21,761 nt of DNA, taken from positions 1 to 21,761 of the forward strand of contig CAZCSL010000023.1 of the NCBI GenBank assembly GCA_964501415.1, given 5' to 3'. A model generated the notes under the pieces. That model made no database searches. It saw only the letters and a list, made by a program, of their open reading frames with translations, and was not told the origin of the DNA. Source of the stretch: B1SED10-225 sp964501415. Its GTDB lineage: Bacteria > Bacillota_I > Bacilli_A > Izemoplasmatales > Izemoplasmataceae. Both the position numbers and the translations under genes were made by a program. This document shows positions 1 through 7,127 of the stretch, in pieces (the stretch's first letter is position 1; each line of letters starts with the position of its first letter).

Positions 1-99
1 TGTGGTTGCTTCTGAGGCGTGGATGCTTATGTGTGATACCGTAAAAAGCATCATGACGCCTAAGCATAAAACGGTTAATTTTTTAAAAGTTTGTCGCAT
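1..99 (-). CDS. Secreted protein, N-terminal fragment (runs off the window)
   Basis: Reading leftward from an ATG at 99-97 gives 33 codons to the window edge with no stop. The peptide starts MRQTFKKL, has a hydrophobic stretch (VLCLGVMMLF) and reaches a small-residue stretch (IHASEA) that looks like a signal peptidase I site, so the product is probably exported. An AAAGGA ribosome binding site lies about 9 bases upstream and an extended -10 promoter further up. Nothing of the mature protein is visible, so its function cannot be called. It lies downstream of the LacI-family gene but is separated from it by a terminator and has its own promoter. Confidence 0.75.
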   Translation of the reverse strand, partial: MRQTFKKLTVLCLGVMMLFTVSHISIHASEATT

Positions 100-135
100 T
101 TAAATCGTCCTTTCTATAGTAAAAATACATTAGGT

Positions 136-144
136 ATTATAGCA
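136..144 (-). promoter_or_regulatory. Extended -10 promoter for the secreted-protein gene
   Basis: The minus strand reads TGCTATAAT, a TGn extension joined to a perfect TATAAT (136-141), about 37 bases before the start codon at 99. No good -35 hexamer is found at 16-18 bases, as is usual for extended -10 promoters. Confidence 0.6.
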
Positions 145-197
145 TGAAAGCCCTTTACAAGCATTAGTCAATGGCTATGGTAGCGGTTACTTATTTA

Positions 198-231
198 CAA
201 AAAAATAAAGCCTTCCGAAGAAGACTTTATT
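198..231 (-). terminator. Intrinsic terminator of the LacI-family gene
   Basis: On the minus strand a 12-bp stem (204-215 with 220-231, one G-U pair) is closed by a C(UUCG)G tetraloop and followed by seven U (205-199). The TAA stop codon of the regulator (229-227) lies inside the ascending arm of the stem, so the gene end and the terminator share bases. Confidence 0.9.
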
Positions 232-1213
232 GTGAAGTTTTTCTCATCGTGGATTCTCTTTGAATTAGTTTTACCGGAATGGTGTAATGCTTGTCTATTT
301 TTTCTTTGCCATCGATCATGGATAACATGACTTCATGCGCTTTAGAGGCAATTTGGTTAATGGATTGTTGAATCGTTGTGAGGGAAGGTGATATCAACTC
401 AGATAGCTCAATATTATCAAAGCCAACCACCTGGACGTCTTGGGGAACTTGTTTGCCTAAGATGTGCAAAGCTCTAATGGTCATAATGGCTAAGGTATCA
501 GAATCACAGAATATCGCATCTGCCTTAGGATGTTTTTTAATAAAGGCAATGATTTCATTTAAGTCCGCTTTCCGGAAAGCCAAATCCAAAATCTTAGGTT
601 TAATGCCACTAGCCTTTAAGACTTCATCAAATCCTTTTGAACGGTCTTGTACCGTCAGTAAAAAAGAAGGCCCACGTATATGCAAAAACCGTTTGCACCC
701 ATTATCAAGCAGATGGTTTGCAGCTAAGCGTCCACCCGTGATGTTGTCGCTTGATATAGACGTCAGGTCAATCTCTTCATTGCGATGATCAATCGTAAGC
801 ATAGGAATATTTAATTGCGTGTATTGTTCAATTTCAGGGATATGTGCCACAATGATAAGGCCATCGATGTTATATTGGCTAAAAACATTTAGGACCTTTT
901 CTTCTTGCGATAAATCTTCTCTGACGTTGAAGATCATTAATTTATAACTTTCTTCAGCAAAAAACTCTTCAATGGTTTCAATCAACTCACTGAAAAAATA
1001 CGTCGATAAATGGGGCACGACTAAACCGATGATTTTAGATTGTTTTTTGTATAGCGAACGAGCGAGCTCATTAGGAACATAATTGAGCTCTTTAATCGCG
1101 GCCTCAACCAATTTCTTAGTTTCGATGTTGACGTATCCAGATTGATTCAAAACCCTTGAAACGGTCGCGACACTGACGTTAGCTTTTTTGGCAACATCTT
1201 TAATCGTGGCCAT
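227..1213 (-). CDS. LacI-family transcriptional regulator
   Basis: A 328-residue protein, the usual LacI-family length. Residues 2-22 (ATIKDVAKKANVSVATVSRVL) are the canonical N-terminal helix-turn-helix, residues 46-56 (VPNELARSLYK) form the hinge helix, and about 60-328 form a periplasmic-binding-protein-like effector domain, with IIGLVVPHLSTYFFSEL at its start and a conserved VVGFDNIELSELISPSLTTI near the end. The best start is the ATG at 1213: the HTH begins at once and GGAG sits 9 bases upstream. The open frame continues 41 codons further up, but that part contains the promoter. It probably represses sugar or related catabolic genes upon losing or binding a small ligand. The effector cannot be deduced, and no sugar operon is in the window. 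The partial secreted-protein gene to its left is the closest candidate target besides itself. Confidence 0.95.
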   Translation of the reverse strand: MATIKDVAKKANVSVATVSRVLNQSGYVNIETKKLVEAAIKELNYVPNELARSLYKKQSKIIGLVVPHLSTYFFSELIETIEEFFAEESYKLMIFNVREDLSQEEKVLNVFSQYNIDGLIIVAHIPEIEQYTQLNIPMLTIDHRNEEIDLTSISSDNITGGRLAANHLLDNGCKRFLHIRGPSFLLTVQDRSKGFDEVLKASGIKPKILDLAFRKADLNEIIAFIKKHPKADAIFCDSDTLAIMTIRALHILGKQVPQDVQVVGFDNIELSELISPSLTTIQQSINQIASKAHEVMLSMIDGKEKIDKHYTIPVKLIQRESTMRKTSQ

Positions 1214-1267
1214 TAATTTCACTCCTAGGCTTATCATAGTGTTGAACATTAAACGTGATCTACCATC

Positions 1268-1296
1268 ATTATATATGATTCTTTTTTGTTTGTCAC
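1268..1296 (-). promoter_or_regulatory. Promoter of the LacI-family gene
   Basis: The minus strand has GTGACA (1296-1291), a 17-base spacer and TATAAT (1273-1268). This nearly consensus sigma-A promoter sits 55 bases before the ATG at 1213 and supports that start over the longer frame. No clear LacI-type palindrome overlaps it. Confidence 0.8.
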
Positions 1297-1364
1297 GAAA
1301 CGATGTGTCTAGTGCAAGGATAAATCCCTGAGTCACAGCTTGAAAAAATAAATCGATAAAACGG

Positions 1365-1393
1365 TTGAAAAGTTAAGGGCTTTGCGGTAAAAT
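1365..1393 (+). promoter_or_regulatory. Promoter of tRNA-Ala
   Basis: TTGAAA (1365-1370), a 17-base spacer and TAAAAT (1388-1393) lie 11 bases before the mature 5' end of the tRNA, so transcription would start essentially at or just before the tRNA. Confidence 0.75.
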
Positions 1394-1404
1394 CTTCACA
1401 GTGA

Positions 1405-1477
1405 GGGGCTATAGCTCAGCTGGGAGAGCGCTAGCATGGCATGCTAGAGGTCACGGGTTCGAGCCCCGTTAGCTCCA
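1405..1477 (+). tRNA. tRNA-Ala (anticodon GGC)
   Basis: A full cloverleaf can be drawn. The acceptor stem pairs GGGGCTA with TAGCTCC (one G-U). The D arm has GCTC/GAGC, and the anticodon stem pairs CTAGC with GCTAG around the loop ATGGCAT, with anticodon GGC at 1438-1440. The T arm pairs ACGGG with CCCGT around TTCGAGC. The discriminator is A1477 and the next bases are GAT, so the 3' CCA is not encoded and must be added by a nucleotidyltransferase. It reads GCC and GCU codons. The gene has its own promoter and terminator and is transcribed away from the LacI-family gene. Confidence 0.97.
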
Positions 1478-1491
1478 GATTAAGCCAATCT

Positions 1492-1517
1492 ACCGCAACG
1501 ATGGTTGCGGTTTTTTT
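1492..1517 (+). terminator. Intrinsic terminator of tRNA-Ala
   Basis: The stem ACCGCAAC (1492-1499) pairs with GTTGCGGT (1504-1511) around GATG and is followed by a run of T to 1517. The T-run overlaps the stop codon of the convergent gamma-glutamyltransferase gene (1518-1516). There is no T-run in the minus direction, so it works only for the tRNA. Confidence 0.9.
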
Positions 1518-3123
1518 AATGGCCTAACACCAATGCATCACAACGCTTGTCACACCCACCGACATAAACATGATTATGGGGTTGCCTTAAAATGATTTGT
1601 CCGACTCCAAAAGCCGTTTCATTAGGGTTAATCTTCACATCATGACCTAAGTTAACAAGCCCATCAATAATAGAAGAAGGCGTCTGTTTTTCCACCATAA
1701 CCGTTTTTTCTTTCATCCACTGCCAGCGCCATTTATCGAGTGCGGCTTGTGGATTAAGCTTCTCATCAATCATGTTGACAATCAGTTGCATATGTCCTTG
1801 CGGCTGCATAAAGCCTCCCATCAAACCAAAAGGACCCAAGGCTTCGTCATTTTTGGTGATAAATCCAGGCATGATGGTATGATAGGTGCGTTTATTCGGT
1901 TCTAAGGCATTGAAATCATTGCGGTTTAAACTAAAAGTATGGCCTCGGTTTTGCATCGCAATACCGGTATTTGGGATAACGACCCCACTACCAAAGCCCA
2001 TATAATTGCTTTGAATAAATGAAACCATGTTGCCCTCACTATCGGCACTGGCTAAATAGACCGTCCCTGATGCTTTGGGCTCACCAGCATTAAAATCTTG
2101 AGCATAGTTGGAAATAAGCTTTCTGCGCTCAGCAAGATAAGCTTCATCTAACAATGCGTGCGGTGAAAAAGGCATCGCTTTTTCATCGCTAATATATTTT
2201 AAACCATCCTTAAAAGCAAGTTTCATCGCTTCGATTTGTTTGTGTATCGAAATCACACTTAGGGGGTCTTTAGAAAGAGGTTGATAAAGTTTTAGGGCTT
2301 CTAAGGCAATGATGCCTTGGTTGTTTGGGGGGAGTTCCCAAATGTCATAGCCTTTATAAGCGGCTTTAATCGGGTTTACGAACGTTGGTTGATAAGCTTT
2401 AAAATCTTGTTTCGTTAAAAATCCCCCGTGTTTAGTGACATGCTTGATCATTTCATCTGCAAGAACGCCTTCATAAAATGCCTTGCCTTTGGTTTTGGCA
2501 ATCAATTCCAAGCTTTTCGCATGATCAGGCAGATAAAAAATATCGCCACTTTGTGGTGGTTTTTGGTTAAGACTAAACGTATCTTCAAATGCAGAAAAGA
2601 TATCGCTTTTTAAATGCTTTTTATAGGTGCTTAGGGCTTTTTGAAATCCTTCTGCGACAACTTGACTAACGACAAAACCTTCTTTGGCCAATTTAATGGC
2701 AGGGGCCAAGACGGCTTCAAAAGAAAGTTTACCAAACCGTTCGCTAAGTTCTACCCAACCTTTGATTTGACCGGGTATTGTAATCGGTTCAGCACCAACC
2801 ATCGGCATACTTTGATACCCATTAGCTTTCATTTTTTCAATACTGATCGTCTCAGAACTCGGTCCGCTGGCATTCAGTCCATAAAGCTTGCCTTGATACC
2901 AAAAAAGCACAAAGGCATCCCCACCAAGCCCGTTACGTGTTGGTTCTACAATGCATAAGGCCGCAGCCATACCAATCGCTGCATCAATGGCGTTGCCCCC
3001 TTTTTTTAAAATCTCATCGCCAACTTGGGCCGCTTGGGTTTGTGAGGTTGCGACCATACCGTTTTTACCGTAAGTCACGTACCTTTTAGAAGCATAAGGA
3101 TAAAGCGCATTAGAAGTAAACAT
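1516..3123 (-). CDS. Gamma-glutamyltransferase family Ntn-hydrolase (YwrD-like)
   Basis: A 535-residue member of the gamma-glutamyltranspeptidase/cephalosporin acylase family, enzymes that cleave themselves before a Thr and use it as nucleophile to transfer or hydrolyse gamma-glutamyl groups such as that of glutathione. N-terminal hallmarks are GMVATSQTQAAQ (22-33), GGNAIDAAI (42-50) and PTRNGLGGDAF (61-71). The cleavage site and nucleophile are probably Thr354 in SGTVYLASAD. GGFMQPQGHMQ (436-446) lies in the small subunit. There is no signal peptide, which resembles the YwrD-type branch rather than secreted GGT. The start at 3123 is chosen because MFTSNALYPYASKR matches the family N-terminus and AGGCGG lies about 8 bases upstream; the frame is open 19 codons further. 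The substrate is uncertain: glutathione, gamma-glutamyl peptides or an acyl-amide. It stands alone, convergent with tRNA-Ala. Confidence 0.93.
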   Translation of the reverse strand: MFTSNALYPYASKRYVTYGKNGMVATSQTQAAQVGDEILKKGGNAIDAAIGMAAALCIVEPTRNGLGGDAFVLFWYQGKLYGLNASGPSSETISIEKMKANGYQSMPMVGAEPITIPGQIKGWVELSERFGKLSFEAVLAPAIKLAKEGFVVSQVVAEGFQKALSTYKKHLKSDIFSAFEDTFSLNQKPPQSGDIFYLPDHAKSLELIAKTKGKAFYEGVLADEMIKHVTKHGGFLTKQDFKAYQPTFVNPIKAAYKGYDIWELPPNNQGIIALEALKLYQPLSKDPLSVISIHKQIEAMKLAFKDGLKYISDEKAMPFSPHALLDEAYLAERRKLISNYAQDFNAGEPKASGTVYLASADSEGNMVSFIQSNYMGFGSGVVIPNTGIAMQNRGHTFSLNRNDFNALEPNKRTYHTIMPGFITKNDEALGPFGLMGGFMQPQGHMQLIVNMIDEKLNPQAALDKWRWQWMKEKTVMVEKQTPSSIIDGLVNLGHDVKINPNETAFGVGQIILRQPHNHVYVGGCDKRCDALVLGH

Positions 3124-3178
3124 AAAACACCGCCTAACTAGAGTTGTTGTCTTCATGATATCACAATTTTGAAAAGAC

Positions 3179-3184
3179 ATTATA
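3179..3184 (-). promoter_or_regulatory. Probable -10 box for the gamma-glutamyltransferase gene
   Basis: TATAAT on the minus strand, 55 bases before the start codon and just downstream of the preceding terminator. The -35 partner is weak (TTAGAT at a 17-base spacing). Confidence 0.5.
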
Positions 3185-3211
3185 GCTATTTTGCCAAGTT
3201 AATCTAATCAT

Positions 3212-3269
3212 AAAAAAACCGCCTGAAACGCCACCCTAACCAAGTTACGGTGATTCAGACGGTTTTTTT
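3212..3269 (-). terminator. Long bidirectional-looking terminator
   Basis: A run of seven A (3212-3218) and a run of seven T (3263-3269) flank a long interrupted stem. The outer part pairs ACCGcCTGAA with TTCAGaCGGT. The inner part pairs CACCcTAAC with GTTAcGGTG around CAA. Lying just after the stop of the minus-strand membrane-protein gene at 3283, it most likely ends that transcript. Confidence 0.85.
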
Positions 3270-3282
3270 AAAACAAAATACA

Positions 3283-3654
3283 TTAATTCAGTGGAAAGGC
3301 TACGAAAAAGTCACTAGAAAATCCCGGTAATAATGGACCTAAGAACTGCCAACTAGGTGGTCGGCCGTAGGTGGTATAAGTTACAATCATGAAGGTGAAA
3401 AAGGATAGGTAAATTGCCGCAGCCGCCAAGGTGGCTAATCCAGGGTATTTTGCTTCTTTCGGGTTTTGATTACGCATAAGCACATACATACATATACCAA
3501 GGACGGGTAAGAATAAAGCCACAACCATGCTGCTTAGTCTTAAAACCATCTTTGAAAAGAATACCATAAAGGAAGATTCTTCGGGCTGATTGGTTTTTAG
3601 ATTCACAAAGATTTCATACGCTTTTGGATTCCGCTCCCTCATCATTGATACCAT
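3283..3654 (-). CDS. Small two-TM membrane protein, paralogue of the gene at 11910-12212
   Basis: A 123-residue protein of unknown function with two predicted membrane segments (about 38-60 and 71-94) and a charged 37-residue cytoplasmic-looking N-terminus. Residues 47-76 align without gaps to residues 50-79 of the protein at 11910-12212, sharing the pattern P-x2-G-x4-VL-x-R-x3-P-x3-KY-x-GL-x-T (11 identities in 30). Hairpins of the type P..G..(Y/W)VL.R...P...K..G are known from small zinc-ribbon and tail membrane proteins of Firmicutes, but no zinc-binding cysteines occur here. GAGGGG about 8 bases upstream supports the ATG at 3654. It forms a single-gene unit with its own promoter and terminator. 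Confidence 0.85.
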   Translation of the reverse strand: MVSMMRERNPKAYEIFVNLKTNQPEESSFMVFFSKMVLRLSSMVVALFLPVLGICMYVLMRNQNPKEAKYPGLATLAAAAIYLSFFTFMIVTYTTYGRPPSWQFLGPLLPGFSSDFFVAFPLN

Positions 3655-3712
3655 AACAAACCCCTCTTTCGATGATATTTTAAACCATCTGTCAAAGGCA
3701 TGTTGTACTTAT

Positions 3713-3741
3713 ATTATACGATAAATCTCATCATTAGTCAT
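3713..3741 (-). promoter_or_regulatory. Promoter of the small membrane protein gene
   Basis: The minus strand has ATGACT (3741-3736), 17 bases, then a perfect TATAAT (3718-3713), 59 bases before the ATG at 3654. It faces away from the plus-strand promoter at 3751-3779; the two -35 regions are only about 10 bases apart. Confidence 0.65.
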
Positions 3742-3750
3742 TCATTATTC

Positions 3751-3779
3751 TTTATAAGTTAAAACATTTCGTGTATAAT
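3751..3779 (+). promoter_or_regulatory. Promoter of the membrane protein-amidase unit
   Basis: TATAAT at 3774-3779 lies 34 bases before the ATG at 3813. The only -35-like hexamer at a 17-base spacing is TTTATA (3751-3756), so the -35 is weak. Confidence 0.6.
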
Positions 3780-3812
3780 ACATGTAGCATAAAGGTTCAA
3801 GGAGGCTTTAAT

Positions 3813-4142
3813 ATGGCTATATATATAAGCATTGCAATATTGTTTATAGCGATTCTTTTGGTTTCGGGTATTGCAGATTATTACATTAAAATGCAAAAAC
3901 AAAATGCCGATCAAACGACTACGGCAAACAAACGCAAATCATTTTCTGAAATGACGCAACAACGCCCAAGAAAAACCCCAAGACAAGAACCAAAGAAAAA
4001 ATTTAATATTGATGACGATGACGCCTTTGCGCGTTATGAATCTACTGAAATACAAGATGCCAATGAAAAAACGTTCTGGGATGAATACGATTTTGACCTA
4101 GACGACTATCTAGAAAAAGAAAAGAAGAAACGCAATCGTTGA
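3813..4142 (+). CDS. Single-pass membrane protein with charged, acidic-ended tail
   Basis: A 109-residue protein not recognised as a known family. Residues 2-22 form one hydrophobic membrane segment, followed by a Lys/Arg/Gln-rich stretch to about residue 65 (QQRPRKTPRQEPKKK), an acidic block (NIDDDDAF, then WDEYDFDLDDYLEKE) and a basic end (KKKRNR). The topology is probably N-out with a cytoplasmic tail (inference from the positive residues after the TM). The ATG at 3813 is preceded by GGAGG at 3801-3805; the frame is open upstream from a GTG at 3771, but that would start inside the -10 box. The amidase gene follows after 27 bases and is likely co-transcribed. The stop is TGA, which argues against a Mycoplasma-type code. 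Confidence 0.8.
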   Translation: MAIYISIAILFIAILLVSGIADYYIKMQKQNADQTTTANKRKSFSEMTQQRPRKTPRQEPKKKFNIDDDDAFARYESTEIQDANEKTFWDEYDFDLDDYLEKEKKKRNR

Positions 4143-4169
4143 TTGCTTTTCTTTTGAGAGGAGAATTTG

Positions 4170-5582
4170 ATGCAAGCCTATCAAGATGTCTTCACTATTA
4201 AAGAGGCTTTAGAAACCGGAAAAACAACTTCCTATCAACTCGTAAAACATTACCTCAGTCGCATTGAAAAACACGATGATTATCTAAATAGTCTAGCGGA
4301 CTTAAACGCCGATAGCTTACTTGAGGCTAAACGCCTAGACCACATGCGCGACAACAACCAAATCCTTGGGCCACTGCATGGCATCCCCGTGATTGTAAAA
4401 GATAACATCCTAACCAAGGATTCGATGCGTACAACGGCCAATGCGGACGTTTTTAAAGACTTTTTTGCCCCTTTTGACGCAACGATTATAAAAAAACTAA
4501 GAGCCAGTGGTGCACTGATTTTAGGCAAAGCTAATTGTTCTGAGTTTGCTTATTTTATGTCGATGGGGACGATGCCCTCAGGCTACGGCAGCATGCACGG
4601 TCAAGTGATTCATCCTTATGATAAAACCATGGACCCTTTAGGTAGTTCTACAGGCTCAGCCGTGAGTGTCGCCGCAGGCTTATGTCCTATCTCAATCGGT
4701 ACAGAGACGAATGGCTCCTTGGCCTCACCCGCCCAAGCCAATAGTGTGGTCACCATCAAGCCAACCTTGGGTCTTTTGAGCCGTCATGGCATCATCCCAA
4801 TCAGTCGCTATCAAGACACTGCAGGCCCCATGAGTTTGACGGTTAAAGACGCCGCTTTAATGCTCGATGTGCTCAAAGGGAAAGACGATAAAGACCCTTA
4901 TACTAGTCTCATGCCTGATACAACCCCTAATTATGTAAAGGCCTGCGCTCAAGATATCAAAGGCTTGCGTCTTGGTGTCTTATCGTTTGAAAACCAAGAA
5001 GCCACACCAGAAGAACAAGCGCTTTTAGAAGAAGCCATCACCCTTTTTGAACAAATGGGGGTAATCATCAAACCCATAAGTCTGCCCTATAATTTGCCCA
5101 ATAATCTAAAGACCCTAATTCCCGAATTTAAACGCGATATCAATCAGTTTTTAAGTACCTTAGGGACTGATGCGCCGGTTAAATCGCTAGAAGCACTGAT
5201 TGCCTATAATAAAGAAGATCCTTTAAGGCGCCTAAAGTACGGCCAAAAACACTTCCAAGCCGCGCAACTTACCGATGGCCGCCTAAAAGATTCAGCCTAT
5301 CTTAAAGCCAAACGAGCGGTTGAAAAGGCGATTGATGAATTCTTAAAACCATTTGAAAGTGAGCGCCTCGATGCCGTGATGACGCTTAAGATTACCGGGT
5401 ACGCACCGATGGGTGGCTTGCCACTTGTTAGTGTCCCCGCCAAAGCCTTAAACGATAAAAAACCCTTAAACCTATTGTTTATCGGACGTCACTTTAGTGA
5501 AGAAACGTTACTTGCATTAGCCCATCATTACGAACAAAAAACCCAAAAACGCATCGCTCCAAACTTACAAAAAACCAGCTGA
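4170..5582 (+). CDS. Amidase-signature family hydrolase
   Basis: A 470-residue amidase-signature enzyme, the family of Ser-cisSer-Lys hydrolases that cut amide bonds (GatA, acylamidases, 6-aminohexanoate hydrolase). The triad is visible: Lys77 in GIPVIVKDNI, cis-Ser159 in LGSSTGSAVSVAAG and the nucleophile Ser183 in GTETNGSLASPA, 24 residues after the cis-Ser as in other members. IKPTLGLLSRHGIIPIS (196-212) and the following AGPMSLTVKDAA are also typical. No GatB or GatC is nearby and the C-terminus is shorter than GatA, so a stand-alone amidase is more likely than the tRNA amidotransferase subunit. No signal peptide is present, so it is cytoplasmic. The ATG at 4170 has AGGAG 6 bases upstream; a TTG at 4167 is less well placed. 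The substrate is unknown. Confidence 0.92.
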   Translation: MQAYQDVFTIKEALETGKTTSYQLVKHYLSRIEKHDDYLNSLADLNADSLLEAKRLDHMRDNNQILGPLHGIPVIVKDNILTKDSMRTTANADVFKDFFAPFDATIIKKLRASGALILGKANCSEFAYFMSMGTMPSGYGSMHGQVIHPYDKTMDPLGSSTGSAVSVAAGLCPISIGTETNGSLASPAQANSVVTIKPTLGLLSRHGIIPISRYQDTAGPMSLTVKDAALMLDVLKGKDDKDPYTSLMPDTTPNYVKACAQDIKGLRLGVLSFENQEATPEEQALLEEAITLFEQMGVIIKPISLPYNLPNNLKTLIPEFKRDINQFLSTLGTDAPVKSLEALIAYNKEDPLRRLKYGQKHFQAAQLTDGRLKDSAYLKAKRAVEKAIDEFLKPFESERLDAVMTLKITGYAPMGGLPLVSVPAKALNDKKPLNLLFIGRHFSEETLLALAHHYEQKTQKRIAPNLQKTS

Positions 5583-5600
5583 ATTAACAGCTGGTTTTTT
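5570..5600 (+). terminator. Terminator overlapping the amidase stop codon
   Basis: ACCAGCTG (5574-5581) pairs with CAGCTGGT (5588-5595) around AATTAA, with A-runs before and six T after (5595-5600). The TGA stop codon (5580-5582) is inside the stem and loop edge, so translation ends within the terminator. Confidence 0.9.
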
Positions 5601-5673
5601 ATATCTGTATGAAAAAAATAAATTTTAAAATTAAATAAATTAATAAACAAATAAAAAATATTAATAAAAAGTA

Positions 5674-5702
5674 TTGAAATTCACCTTTTGTTAGGATATA
5701 AT
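5674..5702 (+). promoter_or_regulatory. Strong promoter of the MFS transporter gene
   Basis: TTGAAA (5674-5679), a 17-base spacer and TATAAT (5697-5702). The 70 bases upstream (5603-5673) are almost pure A/T and could act as an UP element. In the leader an A/T inverted repeat (ATTAAAA followed by TTTTTAAT, about 5722-5737) precedes the ribosome binding site; its role is unknown. Confidence 0.85.
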
Positions 5703-5760
5703 TAAAAATGTAAAAGAGAAAATTAAAATTTTTAATTAATATCCAGCATGAGGTGATAAT

Positions 5761-7017
5761 ATGAAAGAACTGTTTAAAAATAAAGATTTTACGCTTTTGT
5801 TTAGTGGTCATTTTGTAAGTCAAATCGGATCTGTCTTTTACAACTTCGCGGTCGGATGGTACTTACTGAGCTTGACTAACTCTCCACTCATTGCGGGGCT
5901 TTATATTGCGGTTGGTGGTATCATTACAATTCTATCTACTTCTATCTCGGGCGTATTTATCGATCGGGCCAATAAAGTATTTATCCTTTATTTAACCGAT
6001 TTTATTAGAGGTTTAGTCGTATTATTTGGTGGGTTTATTATTTTTACACTCAACCACGAAACCTATTTAGTTGCCTTATTGTTTGTTGTTACTGTCATTT
6101 TAGCCATTAACAATGCTTTCTTTTTCCCAGCTTCAACCGCCATAAGACCCGATGTCGTTGAAGAAAGTCAACTAAACCAAGCCAATGCGTTGTTTTCTTT
6201 TATCAACTCGGTACAAATGATTATCGGTATCTTGCTTGCAGGATTGCTTTATTCGATTTTGGGCATTGAACTCATTTTCATCATCAACGGACTGAGCTTT
6301 ATCCTAAGCGGCCTATCAGAAATGTTTATCAAGTTACGCCATGAAGCTAAAAATCCAAGCCAAGCCACGTCATTTATCGCGGATTTTAAAATCGGTATTG
6401 ATTATGTCTTAAACCGTCCAGGCTTGTTTATGGTGATGGTTTCATCGCTACTTTTGAATTTTGCCTTTGCCCCTTTGTTTGCTAACATGATGCCTTATTT
6501 GTTTAATTTGGTTTTACAAAGGAATCCAATCGATCTTTCAATCATTCGTATCGCGGGTTCTTTAGGGATGTTGATTTCGGGTATTTTAATCGGTGTTTTT
6601 GGTAAGAACATCGCCATTAAAAGCACCATTTTAAAAGCCTTGAGTTTAACGGGGGCTGGTTTTATTATGATGTTGATTTTAATGATGGGCATAAGCAGTG
6701 AATGGCTTACTTACATGCAGTTTATGATGCTGTTTATCCCTGCAACATTTTTGACCATGATGGCCAATGTTTGGGTTAACGTTCCCTTTATGACAGGTAT
6801 GTTAAAAACGATTGATAAAAACTTAAGAGGGCGTGTTTTTGGCTTGTTGGATACGCTTAGTCAAGCGATGACTCCCCTGGCTTTTTTCCTCAGTGGACTG
6901 ATGTTAGAATATGGTTCAATCTACATTCTTTCGATGACGTTAATCGCCATTTATTTAATCCCCTATACGATGTTAATGTGGGGCAGAAAACCAAAACTGT
7001 TACTAGAAAGCTTTTAG
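5761..7017 (+). CDS. Major facilitator superfamily exporter (MFS_3-like)
   Basis: A 418-residue polytopic membrane protein with about 12 hydrophobic segments. The start KNKDFTLLFSGHFVSQIGS (6-24) followed by FYNFAVGWYLLSLTNSP is typical of the MFS_3/MefA-like drug exporter branch. The motif A-like loop GVFIDRANKV (64-73) lies between TM2 and TM3. NLRGRVFGLLDTLSQAMTPLAF near the end matches the second-half cytoplasmic loop of this branch. It probably exports a drug or metabolite by proton antiport; the substrate is not deducible. The ATG at 5761 has AGGTGAT 6 bases upstream. A terminator before it and its own strong promoter make it the first gene of a run, with an ABC-F gene 110 bases downstream, an arrangement reminiscent of mef-msr pairs. 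Confidence 0.9.
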   Translation: MKELFKNKDFTLLFSGHFVSQIGSVFYNFAVGWYLLSLTNSPLIAGLYIAVGGIITILSTSISGVFIDRANKVFILYLTDFIRGLVVLFGGFIIFTLNHETYLVALLFVVTVILAINNAFFFPASTAIRPDVVEESQLNQANALFSFINSVQMIIGILLAGLLYSILGIELIFIINGLSFILSGLSEMFIKLRHEAKNPSQATSFIADFKIGIDYVLNRPGLFMVMVSSLLLNFAFAPLFANMMPYLFNLVLQRNPIDLSIIRIAGSLGMLISGILIGVFGKNIAIKSTILKALSLTGAGFIMMLILMMGISSEWLTYMQFMMLFIPATFLTMMANVWVNVPFMTGMLKTIDKNLRGRVFGLLDTLSQAMTPLAFFLSGLMLEYGSIYILSMTLIAIYLIPYTMLMWGRKPKLLLESF

Positions 7018-7020
7018 CCA

Positions 7021-7049
7021 TTTAATCCATTATAAACTTGTGGTATACT
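7021..7049 (+). promoter_or_regulatory. Probable promoter of the ABC-F gene
   Basis: TGGTATACT (7041-7049) is an extended -10, with a weak -35 (TTTAAT, 7021-7026) 17 bases away. The inverted pair CTTGTG (7037-7042) and CACAAG (about 7064-7069) flanks it and could be an operator, but this is tentative. Confidence 0.5.
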
Positions 7050-7079
7050 AGTAATAGAAAACTCACAAGCTGTGTCATT

Positions 7080-7101
7080 AAGACCGCTTAAGCGGTCTTT
7101 T
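7080..7101 (+). terminator. Perfect-palindrome hairpin in the ABC-F leader (terminator or attenuator)
   Basis: AAGACCGCTTAAGCGGTCTT is a 20-base perfect palindrome (8-bp stem, TTAA loop) with two further T before C7102. It lies between the probable ABC-F promoter and the ribosome binding site, so in an ABC-F transcript it sits in the 5' leader, where it could attenuate transcription. It may equally end the MFS transcript. The short U tract makes it a weak terminator. Confidence 0.6.
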
Positions 7102-7127
7102 CATTGCGAGATAAAGGAACGATGAAC

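Noticed and set aside
1214..1336. 41-codon N-terminal extension of the LacI-family protein
   Set aside because: The extension contains a near-consensus promoter, and the helix-turn-helix starts right after the internal ATG with its own GGAG.
2428..2958. Plus-strand frames inside the gamma-glutamyltransferase gene
   Set aside because: The minus-strand protein is a complete, conserved family member through this region; the plus-strand frames have no family features or ribosome binding sites.
4170..5582. Naming the amidase GatA
   Set aside because: No GatB or GatC is nearby, and the sequence around the nucleophile (GTETNGSLASPA) fits stand-alone amidases better.
5599..5823. 74-codon minus-strand frame rich in Phe, Ile and Leu
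   Set aside because: It covers the A/T-rich MFS promoter and start; no ribosome binding site fits and the hydrophobic content follows from base composition.
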